Positions 29,454-37,912 are shown, numbered from the stretch's first letter. The stretch is DNA of 64,000 nt from Rhodopseudomonas palustris (GCF_003591005.1 NZ_QYYD01000020.1:1-64000), one strand, 5' to 3'. Program-made: numbers and translations. Notes: generated by a model from the letters alone, not told the origin.

Positions 29454-30368
29454 TCAATCGAGCGCGGCGGCCACGCTCTGCAGCTGGTCGCGCAGCCATT
29501 GGTGCCCGGGGTCGGTGGTGTGGCGCGGATGCCAGTACATGGCTTCGTGAATATCCGGCACCGCGATCGGCGATTCCAGAAGTTTGATGTCGGCGCTTCC
29601 CAGCAGGCGCTCCGCGGCCCGCTGCAGCACCAGGCTGACCAGGCGCGTGCCCTCGATCATGAACGGGTTGAGCAGGAAGCTCTCCACGGTGACTTCGATT
29701 CGGCGACGAATGCCGAGATCGGCGAGGTGCTGGTCAGCCAGATTGAGCTGCCGATCATTGCCGATGCCGTAGACCAGATGCGGCAGCCCGAGGAAGCACT
29801 GCTCGGTCAGGACGTCGCCACGGATGTCGGGATGGTGGGCGTCGACCGCGCACAGCCAGCGATCGGTCAGCAGCAGTGAACTCGGGTAGTCGCTATGCCC
29901 GAACAGTTCGACCGGCTCGATGACGATGTCGGCCTGGTTGGTGTGCAGCACCCGCGCGGCGTCGCGCGCCCGCGGCAAGAGATGGATGGTGACGTTCGGC
30001 GCCTCGTTGGCGATCATCCGCACCAGCGGCGTCAGCAGGATCAGCCCGGCGTAATCGGAGGCGCTGACCGAGAACGTCCGCGCGTCGGTCGCCGGGTCGA
30101 AGCCCGGGCGGCGCATCAGCGTCTGCTCGATCTTGCCGAGCGCCTCCTTGAGCGGAACGATCAGATCCTCCGCGTTCCGCGTCAGCACCAGATCGCGCCC
30201 GACGCGGACCAGCAGCGGGTCGTGGAAGATGTCGCGCAGTCGGGCGAGCGCGGCGCTCATCGCCGATTGGCTGAGCCCGATCCGCTCGCCGGCGCGGCTG
30301 ACGTTCCGCTCCGTCAGCAGCGCATCGAGGATGACGAGCAGATTGAGGTCGACGTTTCGCAGGTTCAC
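29454..30368 (-). CDS. LysR-family transcriptional regulator (NodD-like)
   Basis: A 304-residue LysR regulator. The N-terminal winged helix-turn-helix reads NLRNVDLNLLVILDALLTER, then VSRAGERIGLSQSAMSAALARLR, then HDPLLVRVG. The effector-binding domain follows from about residue 90. The VDLNLLVILDALL opening is typical of the NodD/SyrM-like branch. I chose GTG at 30368, preceded by ACGGGGAAATTC, because it starts exactly at the domain; a longer reading from 30446 is possible. It is divergent from the flavin reductase/monooxygenase operon and is its likely regulator, responding to an aromatic or related inducer (inference). Confidence 0.9.
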   Translation of the reverse strand: MNLRNVDLNLLVILDALLTERNVSRAGERIGLSQSAMSAALARLRDIFHDPLLVRVGRDLVLTRNAEDLIVPLKEALGKIEQTLMRRPGFDPATDARTFSVSASDYAGLILLTPLVRMIANEAPNVTIHLLPRARDAARVLHTNQADIVIEPVELFGHSDYPSSLLLTDRWLCAVDAHHPDIRGDVLTEQCFLGLPHLVYGIGNDRQLNLADQHLADLGIRRRIEVTVESFLLNPFMIEGTRLVSLVLQRAAERLLGSADIKLLESPIAVPDIHEAMYWHPRHTTDPGHQWLRDQLQSVAAALD

Positions 30369-30446
30369 GAATTTCCCCGTGCAGGCGAGGTCGAAGCGTA
30401 ACAACTTGCCTGGCGATCCGCTACCGAGCGCGGTGGTTCGCCGCAA

Positions 30447-30682
30447 TCCAATCGCTCGGCTTTAAATTTCTTGCATCGCGAAGCCGCTGGCCTGCCGACG
30501 ATTTGCGCGGTTTGCACACGGCCTGGGCTGGGACTGACGTGTTGCTACGCATCATGCGGTTTTGGCGTGCCTCGCGCGGTGCGCAATCGATGCCACGGAT
30601 AGTTAGGATACAGATTATCGATTAGACCGAGACGACGCACGCCTCTTAGCTTCGCAGCAACAACGTCGCAAAGAGGCGCGCC
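30447..30682. promoter_or_regulatory. Divergent lysR/monooxygenase promoter region with AGATTATCGAT motif
   Basis: This 314-base gap (from 30,369) between divergent starts is AT-richer than its surroundings. It contains AGATTATCGAT at 30,612-30,622. The same 11-mer recurs at 29,351-29,361, between mnhA and the 3' end of the LysR gene. ATC/GAT half-sites are typical of NodD-like LysR regulators, so it is a candidate operator. This is inference from position and repetition. Confidence 0.4.
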
Positions 30683-31240
30683 ATGACGGCAGCAGAAGCG
30701 GGCACCGCGAGCCCCGGAAATCATCTCCCCGTGCAGTCCGGCCCGACTGCGCCGGTGTTTCGCAGTGCGATGCGCCAGTTCGTCGGCAGCGTCAGCGTCG
30801 TCACCACGTGGCACGGCGACCGGCCATGGGGCATGACGATCAGCTCGTTCACCTCGGTGTGCATCGACCCGCCGACGATCCTGGTCTGCCTCCACGGCAG
30901 CACGGTGACGGCCTCGCATGTGCGCGGCTGCGGCCGGTTCGGCGTCAATCTGCTCGGCCGCGATCAGCATCATCTGTCCGAGCTGTGCGCGAAGCCGCAG
31001 GCCGACAAATACATCGACGACTACGTCGTCTCATCCTGCAATGGCTCGAAGGAGCTGAGCCCGCCGCGGCTGGCCGGCTCGCCGGTAGTGTTGGCTTGCC
31101 GCACCATCGAACAGCTCAGCGTCGGCAGCCATCTCGTGGCGATCGCCGCCGTCGAAGCCGTCGACCTGCCCGACGCGGCGGCGCCGCTGCTTTACGGACA
31201 GGGGCGCTACATGCACGGCGTCGACCTGGTGCGGGCATGA
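30683..31240 (+). CDS. Flavin reductase component of a two-component monooxygenase
   Basis: A 185-residue FMN-binding flavin reductase (HpaC/RutF type). It contains FRSAMRQFVGSVSVVTT, WGMTISSFTSVCIDPPTILVCLHGSTVTASHV and FGVNLLGRDQHHLSELCA, the standard split-barrel motifs, ending LLYGQGRYMHGVDL. It would use NAD(P)H to supply reduced flavin to the HpaB-like oxygenase two genes downstream. The sequence upstream of the ATG (AAAGAGGCGCGCC) holds a fair ribosome site. Its stop codon overlaps the next start (ATGA). Confidence 0.92.
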   Translation: MTAAEAGTASPGNHLPVQSGPTAPVFRSAMRQFVGSVSVVTTWHGDRPWGMTISSFTSVCIDPPTILVCLHGSTVTASHVRGCGRFGVNLLGRDQHHLSELCAKPQADKYIDDYVVSSCNGSKELSPPRLAGSPVVLACRTIEQLSVGSHLVAIAAVEAVDLPDAAAPLLYGQGRYMHGVDLVRA

Positions 31241-31626
31241 CCGCGCAATCGACCGACCACGACATCGCCCGGCAGCTCTACGCCGCCTATGACGACCACG
31301 ACGCGGAGGCGATCGAGCGGCTGTATCACGCCGATGCGACGCACGACGAGATCGCGCAGCAGCGCAGCAAGCGCGGCGCCGGAGAGATCGCCGCCGGCAT
31401 GCAGAAGCTGTTCGGTTGGCTGCCCGATGTCCGCTGGCAGATCGGATCGATCGTGGCCGGGCAGGAGGGCACCGTCGCGGTCGCTTACGAGATGCGCGCC
31501 ACGGCGCCCGGCAAGGGCAGCAGCGTGTCGCTGCGCGGCGTGCAGCTCATCACCATCGACGCCGGGCGGATCCGCCACAGCGAAGATTACTGGGACGCTA
31601 CGACGTTCCAGCGGCAAATTTCCTGA
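31237..31626 (+). CDS. SnoaL/NTF2-like protein
   Basis: A 129-residue protein of the NTF2-like cone fold, SnoaL-type. MTAQSTDHDIARQLYAAYDDHDAEAIERLYHADATHDE is the usual first helix and strand, followed by GEIAAGMQKLFGWLPDVRW and GRIRHSEDYWD at the end. Such proteins act as small isomerases, cyclases or dehydratases, or as accessory folds. Its position, coupled by ATGA to the flavin reductase and 19 bases before the oxygenase, suggests it handles an intermediate of the same pathway; the substrate is unknown. Confidence 0.87.
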   Translation: MTAQSTDHDIARQLYAAYDDHDAEAIERLYHADATHDEIAQQRSKRGAGEIAAGMQKLFGWLPDVRWQIGSIVAGQEGTVAVAYEMRATAPGKGSSVSLRGVQLITIDAGRIRHSEDYWDATTFQRQIS

Positions 31627-31645
31627 CAACAGAGGAGGACTGACG

Positions 31646-33226
31646 ATGAGAACCGGTGCGGAATATCTACAATCGCTGCGTGACGGCCGACGCGTCTATG
31701 TCGGCGGCGAACTGATCGAGGACGTGACTACCCATCCGATGACCAAGGGCTACGCGCACGCCATCGCTGAGTACTACGACCTGCATCTCGACCCGAAGAA
31801 CCAGGACATTGCGACCTTCGTCGACGACAGCGGCCAGCGCCAGTCGATGCACTGGTTCCTGCCGCGGTCGAAGGCCGATGTGGTCAAGCGCCGGGAATAT
31901 TGCGATTTCCTGTGCCGGCACTTCAAGGGCGGCATCTTCACCAGGCCCCCGGCCGGCATGAACGTGGTGATGTTCACCCAGGTCGACGACCAGAAGCCGT
32001 GGTCGGAGAATTCGCGCTTCAGCGGCACGCCGCGTGATCTGTCGGGCAACATCCAGCGGCAATGGGAGGAGGTGACGTCGCAGGATCTGGCGATTTCGCC
32101 GATGTTCCTCGACGTCCAGTTCGATCGCGGCCGCGACAATGCGATGGCCGAGACGCCGATGCTCAAGATCATCGAGGAGCGCGACGACGGCATTTTGGTG
32201 CGTGGGTGGAAAGCGATCGGCACCTCGGTCCCGTTCGTCAATCATCTCTTGATCGGCAACCTGTGGCGCCCGGGCCAGACCGCGGAGCAGACCGTCTACG
32301 CGCTGGTGCCGATCGCCACCAAGGGCATCTCGGTGGTGGCGCGCAAGTCGAACGCCCAGCCGGATGCCGATCCGTACGACCGGCCGCTGGCGACGATCGG
32401 CGACGAGCTCGACGCCATGGTGTATTTCGACGACGTGCTGATCCCGTGGGACCGCGTCCAGCATATCGGCAATCCGGACCACGCCAAATGGTATCCGCAG
32501 CGCCAGTTCGATTGGGTGCATCTCGAAACGCAGATCCGGCATTGCGTCCACGCCGAGCTGATGGTCGGTCTGGCGCTGTTGCTGACGCAATCGCTCGGCA
32601 CTGCGACCAGCCCAGTGGTGCAGGCCCAGCTCGCCGAGCTGATCCGTTTCCGCGAGACCTGCCGGGCCTTCATGATCGCGGCGGAAGAAACCGGCTTCGC
32701 GACGCCGGGCGGGCTGTTCAAGCCAAACAACATCTACATCGATTTCGGCCGGGCCTATTATCTTGAAAACCAGAACAAGATGGTCAACACGCTGATCGAT
32801 TTCTGCGGCCGCGGCGTGGTGATCCAGCCGTCGAAGCGCGAGATGGAGGATCCCTATCTCGGGCCGAAGCTCGCGGAAGCGCTGCGCGGTGCCGAGATCA
32901 GCGCCTACGACCGCATCAAGATCTTCCGCCAGATCAGCGAGCGCTTCCTGACCGAATGGGGCAACCGCCACGAGATGTTCGAGAAGTTCAACGGCACGCC
33001 GCTGTATCTGATCAACCTGCTGACGATGCAGCGCACCGAGTATCAGGTCGACGGCCCGCTGACCGAACTCGCCCGCCAGGTGCTCGGCTTCGGCGACACC
33101 GCCGAACTCGGCAAGCGGGCGCAGGAGGCGGAGAAGAATTCGCACTATGCGAGCGTGCGTTTCCAGCCCGACTACGCCAAGGCGCAGGACGTGCAGAAGG
33201 GCTACATGAACGAAGCGGCCGAGTGA
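31646..33226 (+). CDS. 4-hydroxyphenylacetate 3-hydroxylase family oxygenase (HpaB-like)
   Basis: A 526-residue flavin-dependent monooxygenase of the HpaB/PvcC/acyl-CoA dehydrogenase-like fold. Visible family segments include TGAEYLQSLRDGRRVYVGGELIEDVTTHP at the N-terminus, FVDDSGQRQSMHWFLPRSKADVVKRREYCD, KAIGTSVPFVNHLLIGN, DDVLIPWDRV and GRGVVIQPSKREMEDP. It uses reduced FAD from the co-transcribed reductase to hydroxylate an aromatic or related substrate. GAGGAGGACTGACG before the ATG at 31646 is a strong ribosome site. No ring-cleavage genes follow, so biosynthetic hydroxylation, or another substrate, is as likely as 4-hydroxyphenylacetate breakdown. Confidence 0.92.
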   Translation: MRTGAEYLQSLRDGRRVYVGGELIEDVTTHPMTKGYAHAIAEYYDLHLDPKNQDIATFVDDSGQRQSMHWFLPRSKADVVKRREYCDFLCRHFKGGIFTRPPAGMNVVMFTQVDDQKPWSENSRFSGTPRDLSGNIQRQWEEVTSQDLAISPMFLDVQFDRGRDNAMAETPMLKIIEERDDGILVRGWKAIGTSVPFVNHLLIGNLWRPGQTAEQTVYALVPIATKGISVVARKSNAQPDADPYDRPLATIGDELDAMVYFDDVLIPWDRVQHIGNPDHAKWYPQRQFDWVHLETQIRHCVHAELMVGLALLLTQSLGTATSPVVQAQLAELIRFRETCRAFMIAAEETGFATPGGLFKPNNIYIDFGRAYYLENQNKMVNTLIDFCGRGVVIQPSKREMEDPYLGPKLAEALRGAEISAYDRIKIFRQISERFLTEWGNRHEMFEKFNGTPLYLINLLTMQRTEYQVDGPLTELARQVLGFGDTAELGKRAQEAEKNSHYASVRFQPDYAKAQDVQKGYMNEAAE

Positions 33227-33327
33227 TAGCGGCCCGGAGCGCGGATAACGGTCCGCGCTACGGCTGTTCTTTCGAAGGCGACCCAAAACAAGGCGCGCTT
33301 AGCGAGTCCCTGAAATAGTTTTTAGTT

Positions 33328-33457
33328 CGTCATGGCCGGGCTCGTCCCGCCTGCGCGGCCGAAGCCGCTTCGGCGCGGCGAAGGCCCGGCCATCCACGCC
33401 TTTTCCGCGTCTCAATCAGCAAGGCGTGGATGCCCGGCACAAGGCCGGGCATGACGA
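33328..33457. repeat. Palindromic repeat family A, copy 5 (long form)
   Basis: CGTCATGGCCGGGCTCGTCC opens the element and GGCACAAGGCCGGGCATGACG closes it. The left arm holds an extra block with GCGGCCGAAGCCGCTTCGGC, the inverse of the insert in the right arm of copy 1. It lies between the oxygenase and the convergent EcsC gene. Confidence 0.85.
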
Positions 33458-33507
33458 GCTGAGACGAAAATGCCTGATTGCATTGGCCGCATTCCCGGGG
33501 CTGGCGC

Positions 33508-34404
33508 TTAGGACAGCGTCGTGCTCGCCGTGAGATCGAGCGAGGGCGGCGGCGGGGGCTCGCGGCCGGCGATGCGGTCGTATTCGGCGCGGATGGCCTG
33601 TTTGCCGTAGATGCGCTCCAGCCGGCGCACGATGAAGTGGCCGCGGGCGACATCCTGGAAGTGATCGATGAACGCGTAGTTGATGGCGGCGCCGCCGATC
33701 GCGCCGGCGACCGGAAGCGCCTGCGCAGCGACTTTCTGCGACACCACCATGCCGAACCGCGCCGCCACCTGGCTGACGAATTTGACCAGGATCGACGCGC
33801 CCTCGTTGGCGAGGCCGCGCTCCGCGATCAGCCGTGCGGCTTCCGACACCGTCTTGGCCAGCACCGCGCGGGTGGCGAAGTAACCGCTCTCCGCCGCGTC
33901 GGTCGAGCCGGCGCGGCCGCCCAGCGCGAACACCTCGACGCAGGCAAGGGCGGCTTCGGGATCGGCGAGGTCTTCGCCTTCGCTTTTGGCAATCTCGGCG
34001 ATCGCGCGCAGCATGATGACGGTGGAGACGGGCAGCTCGACCGGCAGCGCCGCTAGCCCAAAGCTGCCGCCGACCGCGCCCGACGCTGCTGCCAGCGCGC
34101 GGTGCAGGCGCGGCGACCCCGACGCGCGCGACGCCGGCAGCGTGCGCAGCGCCACCTTCAGCGCGGCTTCCAGACCTTTTGAGGTCGCCGACGAGATCGC
34201 CTTGGCGACCGTGGCGGGCAGGGCGAAGCCGATCAGTTCGACCGGCCTGCCGGCGAGACTGGTCAGCCGGCCGGCAAGGCTCGGATGCTCGAGCAGACCG
34301 ACGGCGCGGCGCAGCGCCTCGTGGTCATCCGGGGTGAGGTCGGGGGCGTTTTGAAGGGAGGGGGTGGTTTGAGGAAGCAATGCGGTCCGTCCTGAAGGTT
34401 CCAA
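33508..34404 (-). CDS. EcsC-family protein
   Basis: A 298-residue protein matching the EcsC family: DDHEALRRAVGLLEHPSLAGRLTSLAGRPVE at the N-terminus, Ala-rich helices such as ALKVALRTLPASR, AAASGAVGGSFGLAALPVELPVSTVIMLRAIAEIA, and VSQKVAAQALPVAGAIGGAAINYAFIDHFQDVARGHFIVRRLER. The family is linked in name to the Bacillus Ecs transporter/secretion locus but its molecular role is unclear. The start is uncertain: TTG at 34404, or TTG at 34380 (LLPQTTPSL) which follows AGGACGG. The C-terminus has a proline run (GREPPPPPSLD). Confidence 0.87.
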   Translation of the reverse strand: MEPSGRTALLPQTTPSLQNAPDLTPDDHEALRRAVGLLEHPSLAGRLTSLAGRPVELIGFALPATVAKAISSATSKGLEAALKVALRTLPASRASGSPRLHRALAAASGAVGGSFGLAALPVELPVSTVIMLRAIAEIAKSEGEDLADPEAALACVEVFALGGRAGSTDAAESGYFATRAVLAKTVSEAARLIAERGLANEGASILVKFVSQVAARFGMVVSQKVAAQALPVAGAIGGAAINYAFIDHFQDVARGHFIVRRLERIYGKQAIRAEYDRIAGREPPPPPSLDLTASTTLS

Positions 34405-34444
34405 GACAAACGAAACCAGGCTGCGGCGGTTCCCTCGGCCCGGT

Positions 34445-34864
34445 TCAGCGCAGCCGCGCCAGCGTCGCCGTGTCCGGGCCGTCCGGGTAGAACGCCGCGA
34501 CGGCTTCGCCGAACAGCGGCTCGCTCGAGACCGCAGCGAACAGCGTCATGCTCGAGCGAAATTTCATGTCGTCCGGTGAACCAAGGATCGCGCCGATCGG
34601 CTTGCCGCGCGCCGCCAGTACCAGCCGGGTGCATTCGATCAGCCGCGGCCCCAGCACTTCGTGGGCCAGATAGGCGGCGGCCTGTGCGCGCGAGCCGATC
34701 GCGAAGCGCTGCGCCATCGGGCTCAACCCGAGGCCGGCGATCTGCGGGAAGATAAACCACATCCAATGCGAGGCCTTACGGCCCCGCGTCAGTTCATCGA
34801 CGACGCGGCGGTACACCGGGTTCTGGGCGTCGACGAAGCGCTGCAGGTCGAACGGGTCGCTCAC
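34445..34864 (-). CDS. DUF1810 family protein
   Basis: A 139-residue DUF1810 protein: FDLQRFVDAQNPVYRRVVDELTRGRKASHWMWFIFPQIAGLGLS, LGPRLIECTRLVL and FRSSMTLFAAVS are the family blocks. The family is widespread, soluble, single-domain and functionally uncharacterised. The GTG start at 34864 is well supported by GGAGG 8 bases upstream. It is divergent from the sirtuin gene, with 76 bases between starts, so the two may share a regulatory region. Confidence 0.93.
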   Translation of the reverse strand: MSDPFDLQRFVDAQNPVYRRVVDELTRGRKASHWMWFIFPQIAGLGLSPMAQRFAIGSRAQAAAYLAHEVLGPRLIECTRLVLAARGKPIGAILGSPDDMKFRSSMTLFAAVSSEPLFGEAVAAFYPDGPDTATLARLR

Positions 34865-34940
34865 GCGTCATTCCTCCCATGGCGCCGGCCCGTCCTGCTG
34901 CCGTGGCGGCGCGGATCGGGACTGCCTATCTACATCGCAA

Positions 34941-35747
34941 ATGGCAAACAACGATCTCAGGTCCTTCATCGAAGACCACCAGCGGCTGTTCGTGCTGACC
35001 GGTGCGGGCTGCAGCACCAATTCGGGCATTCCCGATTATCGCGACACCGACGGCAGCTGGAAACGCACGCCGCCGGTGCGGTTTCAGGCGTTCATCGCCG
35101 ACGACGCCACCCGGCGCCGCTATTGGGCCCGCAGCATGATCGGCTGGCGCCGGTTCGGGCAGGCCAAGCCGAACGACACCCATCACGCGCTGGCGCGGCT
35201 CGAGGCCAGCGGCCGCAGCCGGATGCTGCTGACGCAGAATGTCGACCGGCTGCACCAGGCGGCCGGGCACCGCGACGTCGTCGACCTGCACGGCCGGCTC
35301 GATCTGGTGCGCTGCCTTTCGTGTGATGCCAGTATCCGCCGCGCCGATTTCCAGGCCGAGCTGACGCGGCTCAACGCCGCCTGGGCCGACCTCGATGCCG
35401 CGGCGCTGCCGGACGGCGACGCCGAGCTGGATGATCAGGATTTTTCCAGCTTCGTCGTCCCGGACTGTCCGCGCTGCGGCGGCATGATGAAGCCGGACGT
35501 CGTGTTCTTCGGCGAAGCCGTGCCCAAGGACAAGGTCACCACGGCGATGGAGCAGCTCGGGCAGGCTGATGCCTTGCTGGTCGTCGGCTCGTCGCTGATG
35601 GTGTATTCGGGCTACCGCTTCGCCCGCGAGGCGGCGCGGCTCGGCATTCCGATCGCCGCGGTCAATCTCGGCCGCACCCGCGCCGACGATCTGCTGACCC
35701 TCAAGGTCGAGGATCGCTGCGAGAAAGCGCTCGCGTTTCTGCTGTGA
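34941..35747 (+). CDS. SIR2-family NAD-dependent protein deacetylase
   Basis: A 268-residue sirtuin. The NAD-binding motif GAGCSTNSGIPDYR is at residues 21-34, TQNVDRLHQAAG and the catalytic His in DLHGRLDLVRC follow, and the zinc ribbon is made of CLSC and CPRC. GSSLMVYSGYRF closes the Rossmann fold. Sirtuins remove acyl groups from lysine and in bacteria typically control acyl-CoA synthetases; an acyl-CoA synthetase occurs at 48.9 kb but is not adjacent. The spacing between the two zinc cysteine pairs is longer than in CobB because of an acidic insert (LDAAALPDGDAELDDQD). Confidence 0.95.
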   Translation: MANNDLRSFIEDHQRLFVLTGAGCSTNSGIPDYRDTDGSWKRTPPVRFQAFIADDATRRRYWARSMIGWRRFGQAKPNDTHHALARLEASGRSRMLLTQNVDRLHQAAGHRDVVDLHGRLDLVRCLSCDASIRRADFQAELTRLNAAWADLDAAALPDGDAELDDQDFSSFVVPDCPRCGGMMKPDVVFFGEAVPKDKVTTAMEQLGQADALLVVGSSLMVYSGYRFAREAARLGIPIAAVNLGRTRADDLLTLKVEDRCEKALAFLL

Positions 35748-35867
35748 GGCCCTCCGATCCGCGATCGGCGACTGCGACGAGCCGCGCGTCCTCCTCGGCT
35801 TCCGGATGATTACGTAAGTGTCCGCCCTGCATTGTGCGGGAGCATCGCGCGTGCTTAACGGGCGAAT

Positions 35868-36040
35868 GGACCGGTGCCTCTCGCAAGAGGGGTGAAACGG
35901 GAATGCGGTGCGGGGCTTCGCCCCAACGCCGCGGCTGCCCTCGCAACTGTGGGCGGATTGGAGCGTCCTCGATGCCACTGGCCTGCGGGCCGGGAAGGCG
36001 GACGTCTCCACACATCCGCGAGCCAGGAGACCGGCCGGTC
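35868..36040 (+). ncRNA. Cobalamin riboswitch upstream of btuCDF
   Basis: The conserved elements appear in order: CCGGTGCC; GTGAAACGGGAATGCGGTG; GCCGCGGCTGCCCTCGCAAC; TGCCACTGG; CCGGGAAGGCGG; and the B12 box GCGAGCCAGGAGACC. It ends about 45 bases before the strong GGAGGA ribosome-binding site of the btuC leader. Binding of adenosylcobalamin should repress the downstream B12 uptake genes. Confidence 0.95.
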
Positions 36041-36082
36041 CTTGCGAAACTCGTTCGGCGATGGGCCGACGGAGGACCGACC

Positions 36083-36133
36083 ATGAAGATGTTGGATGCG
36101 CCGCTGCGCGGCGTGGGTTGTCGTGCGCGCTGA
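36083..36133 (+). other. Short 16-codon reading frame at the btuC start
   Basis: An ATG at 36083 has the best ribosome-binding site of the region (GGAGGACCGACC) but its frame stops at 36133 after MKMLDAPLRGVGCRAR. Deleting one G from the GTGGGTTG stretch (about 36,112-36,119) would fuse it to btuC as MKMLDAPLRG-VV-VRADRAVL. It is either the true btuC start broken by an indel or a short leader peptide translationally coupled to btuC. Confidence 0.45.
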
Positions 36134-37127
36134 TCGGGCTGTCCTGCCGATCCTGGCGTGCATCGTCGCCGTGCTGTTTCTGCTGTCGCTCGGCATCGGC
36201 CCGGTGCGGCTGTCGATCGGCGCGGTGATCACCGCGCTGTTCGGCGGCGGCAGCGACGCAGAGCGCTCGATCGTCCAGGATATCCGCCTGCCACGCGCCA
36301 TCCTCGCGCTCGCGATCGGCGCCATGCACGGCCTTGCCGGCGCGGCGCTGCAGGGGCTGCTCCGCAATCCGCTGGCAGCGCCGTCGCTGTTCGGCGCGCC
36401 GCAGGCCGCGGCGTTCGGCGCCGTGCTGGTGATTGCGCTCGGGCTCGCCGATGCGCTGTCGTTCCTGCTGCCGCTTTCGGCGATCGCAATGGCGTTCGTC
36501 TCGGTGTTCATCCTGATCGCGGTCGCCGGGCGCAGCGCCAATCTGCTGCTGCTGATCCTCGCAGGCCTTGCATTGTCGAGCCTCGCCGGCGCGGCGACCT
36601 CGCTGGCGCTCAATCTCGCCTCCAATCCGTTTGCCGCGCTGGAGATCTCGTTCTGGCTGCTCGGCTCGCTCGAGGACCGCAGCTTCCAGCACGTCGCGCT
36701 GGCGTTGCCGTTCATCGTCTGCGGCGCGGCGCTGCTGCTGACGCGCGGCGAGGCGTTTCGCGTCCTCAGCCTCGGCGAGGAGGCTGCGCAGAGCCTCGGT
36801 GTCGACGTCGACCGGCTGCGCCTCCAGGTGATCCTCGGCGTTGCGCTGGGCGTCGGCGCCGCCGTCGCCGTCTCCGGCACGATCGGCTTCATCGGCCTGG
36901 TGATCCCGCATCTGATGCGGCCGCTGGTCGGGCACGATCCTGGCCGCCTGATGCTGCCGAGCGCGTTCGGCGGCGCGGCGCTGCTGCTTGCCGCCGATAT
37001 CGCGGTGCGCCTGATCCCGTCGAGCAGCGGCATCAAGGTCGGCGTGCTGACGGCGCTGATCGGCGTCCCGTTCTTTCTCTATCTGGTGGTGCGCGAGCGC
37101 CGCGCACTGGGCAGCAGCATGACATGA
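36096..37127 (+). CDS. btuC: Cobalamin ABC transporter permease BtuC (FecCD family)
   Basis: A permease of the FecCD/BtuC family with about ten transmembrane helices, the inner-membrane channel of the B12 importer. Family segments visible are DIRLPRAILALAIGAMHGLAGAALQGLLRNPLAAPSLFG, the conserved SGTIGFIGLVIPHLMRPLVGHDPGRLMLPSAFGG and a C-terminal IGVPFFLYLVV. The in-frame ATG at 36096 gives MRRCAAWVVVRADRAV, but a better ribosome site serves an ATG in another frame 13 bases upstream, so the true N-terminus is in doubt. The stop codon overlaps the btuD start. A cobalamin riboswitch lies upstream. Confidence 0.9.
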   Translation: MRRCAAWVVVRADRAVLPILACIVAVLFLLSLGIGPVRLSIGAVITALFGGGSDAERSIVQDIRLPRAILALAIGAMHGLAGAALQGLLRNPLAAPSLFGAPQAAAFGAVLVIALGLADALSFLLPLSAIAMAFVSVFILIAVAGRSANLLLLILAGLALSSLAGAATSLALNLASNPFAALEISFWLLGSLEDRSFQHVALALPFIVCGAALLLTRGEAFRVLSLGEEAAQSLGVDVDRLRLQVILGVALGVGAAVAVSGTIGFIGLVIPHLMRPLVGHDPGRLMLPSAFGGAALLLAADIAVRLIPSSSGIKVGVLTALIGVPFFLYLVVRERRALGSSMT

Positions 37128-37912
37128 TCCAGGATGATTACTTCGTGGTCGACCAACTGCAGGTCAGTCTGGGCGGCCGCCTGCTGGTGCAACCGATCTC
37201 ATTCGGTCTGCCGCGCGGCTGTATGGCGGCGGTGGTCGGGCCGAGCGGAGCCGGCAAGACCACGCTGCTGCGCGCGCTCGCCGGTCTCGTGCCGGGCGAG
37301 GGGCAGGTGCTGATCGGCGGTCAGGATGTTGCCCGGATGCCGGTGCGGCAGCGCGCCCGGCAGCTGGCTTATGTGCCGCAAGGCGAGGCGGTGCACTGGC
37401 CCCTGCCGGTACGCGACGTCATCGCGCTCGGCCGCTATCCGCATGGCGGCGCGGATCTGCGCCAGCTGGCGGCAAGCGACCGCGAGGCAGTCAGCCGCGC
37501 CCTGAACGACGTCGACCTCGAGCCGTTGCAGCATCGTGCCGTGACGGAGCTATCCGGCGGCGAGCGGCGGCGCGTCGCAATCGCGCGGGCGCTGGCGACC
37601 GCCGCGCCGGTACTGCTCGCCGACGAGCCGATGGCTTCGCTGGATCCCTACTTCCAGCTCTCGGTGATGGCGCTGCTGCAGCGTCAGGCCCGCGCCGGCG
37701 CGCTGGTGATCGTCGTCACCCATGACATCGGCCTCGCCGCCCGGTTCGCCGATCAGGTGCTGATGCTGCGCGACGGAAGGCTCGCCGCGAAGGGGCCGCC
37801 GAGCGCCGTGCTGGGGCCGCCGAAGCTCGCCGAAGTATTCACGATCGATGCCTACCGCGCCGATCACGAGGCGCAGCCGGTGCTGGTGCCGTGGGCGATG
37901 CGGAGCGCGTGA
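37124..37912 (+). CDS. btuD: Cobalamin ABC transporter ATP-binding protein BtuD
   Basis: A 262-residue ABC ATPase with Walker A GPSGAGKTT (about residues 39-47), Q-loop in VPQGEAVHWPL, signature LSGGERRRVAIARALA, Walker B VLLADEPMASLDP and the switch His in VVTHDIGLAARFADQ. It powers B12 uptake through BtuC. Its ATG overlaps the btuC stop (ATGACATGA region) and its stop overlaps the btuF start (TGATG), so the three genes are one coupled operon. Confidence 0.95.
   Translation: MIQDDYFVVDQLQVSLGGRLLVQPISFGLPRGCMAAVVGPSGAGKTTLLRALAGLVPGEGQVLIGGQDVARMPVRQRARQLAYVPQGEAVHWPLPVRDVIALGRYPHGGADLRQLAASDREAVSRALNDVDLEPLQHRAVTELSGGERRRVAIARALATAAPVLLADEPMASLDPYFQLSVMALLQRQARAGALVIVVTHDIGLAARFADQVLMLRDGRLAAKGPPSAVLGPPKLAEVFTIDAYRADHEAQPVLVPWAMRSA

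Noticed and set aside
34926-36935. Minus-strand open frame of 669 codons across sirtuin, riboswitch and btuC
   Set aside because: It crosses a riboswitch and two unrelated plus-strand genes and has a shadow composition.
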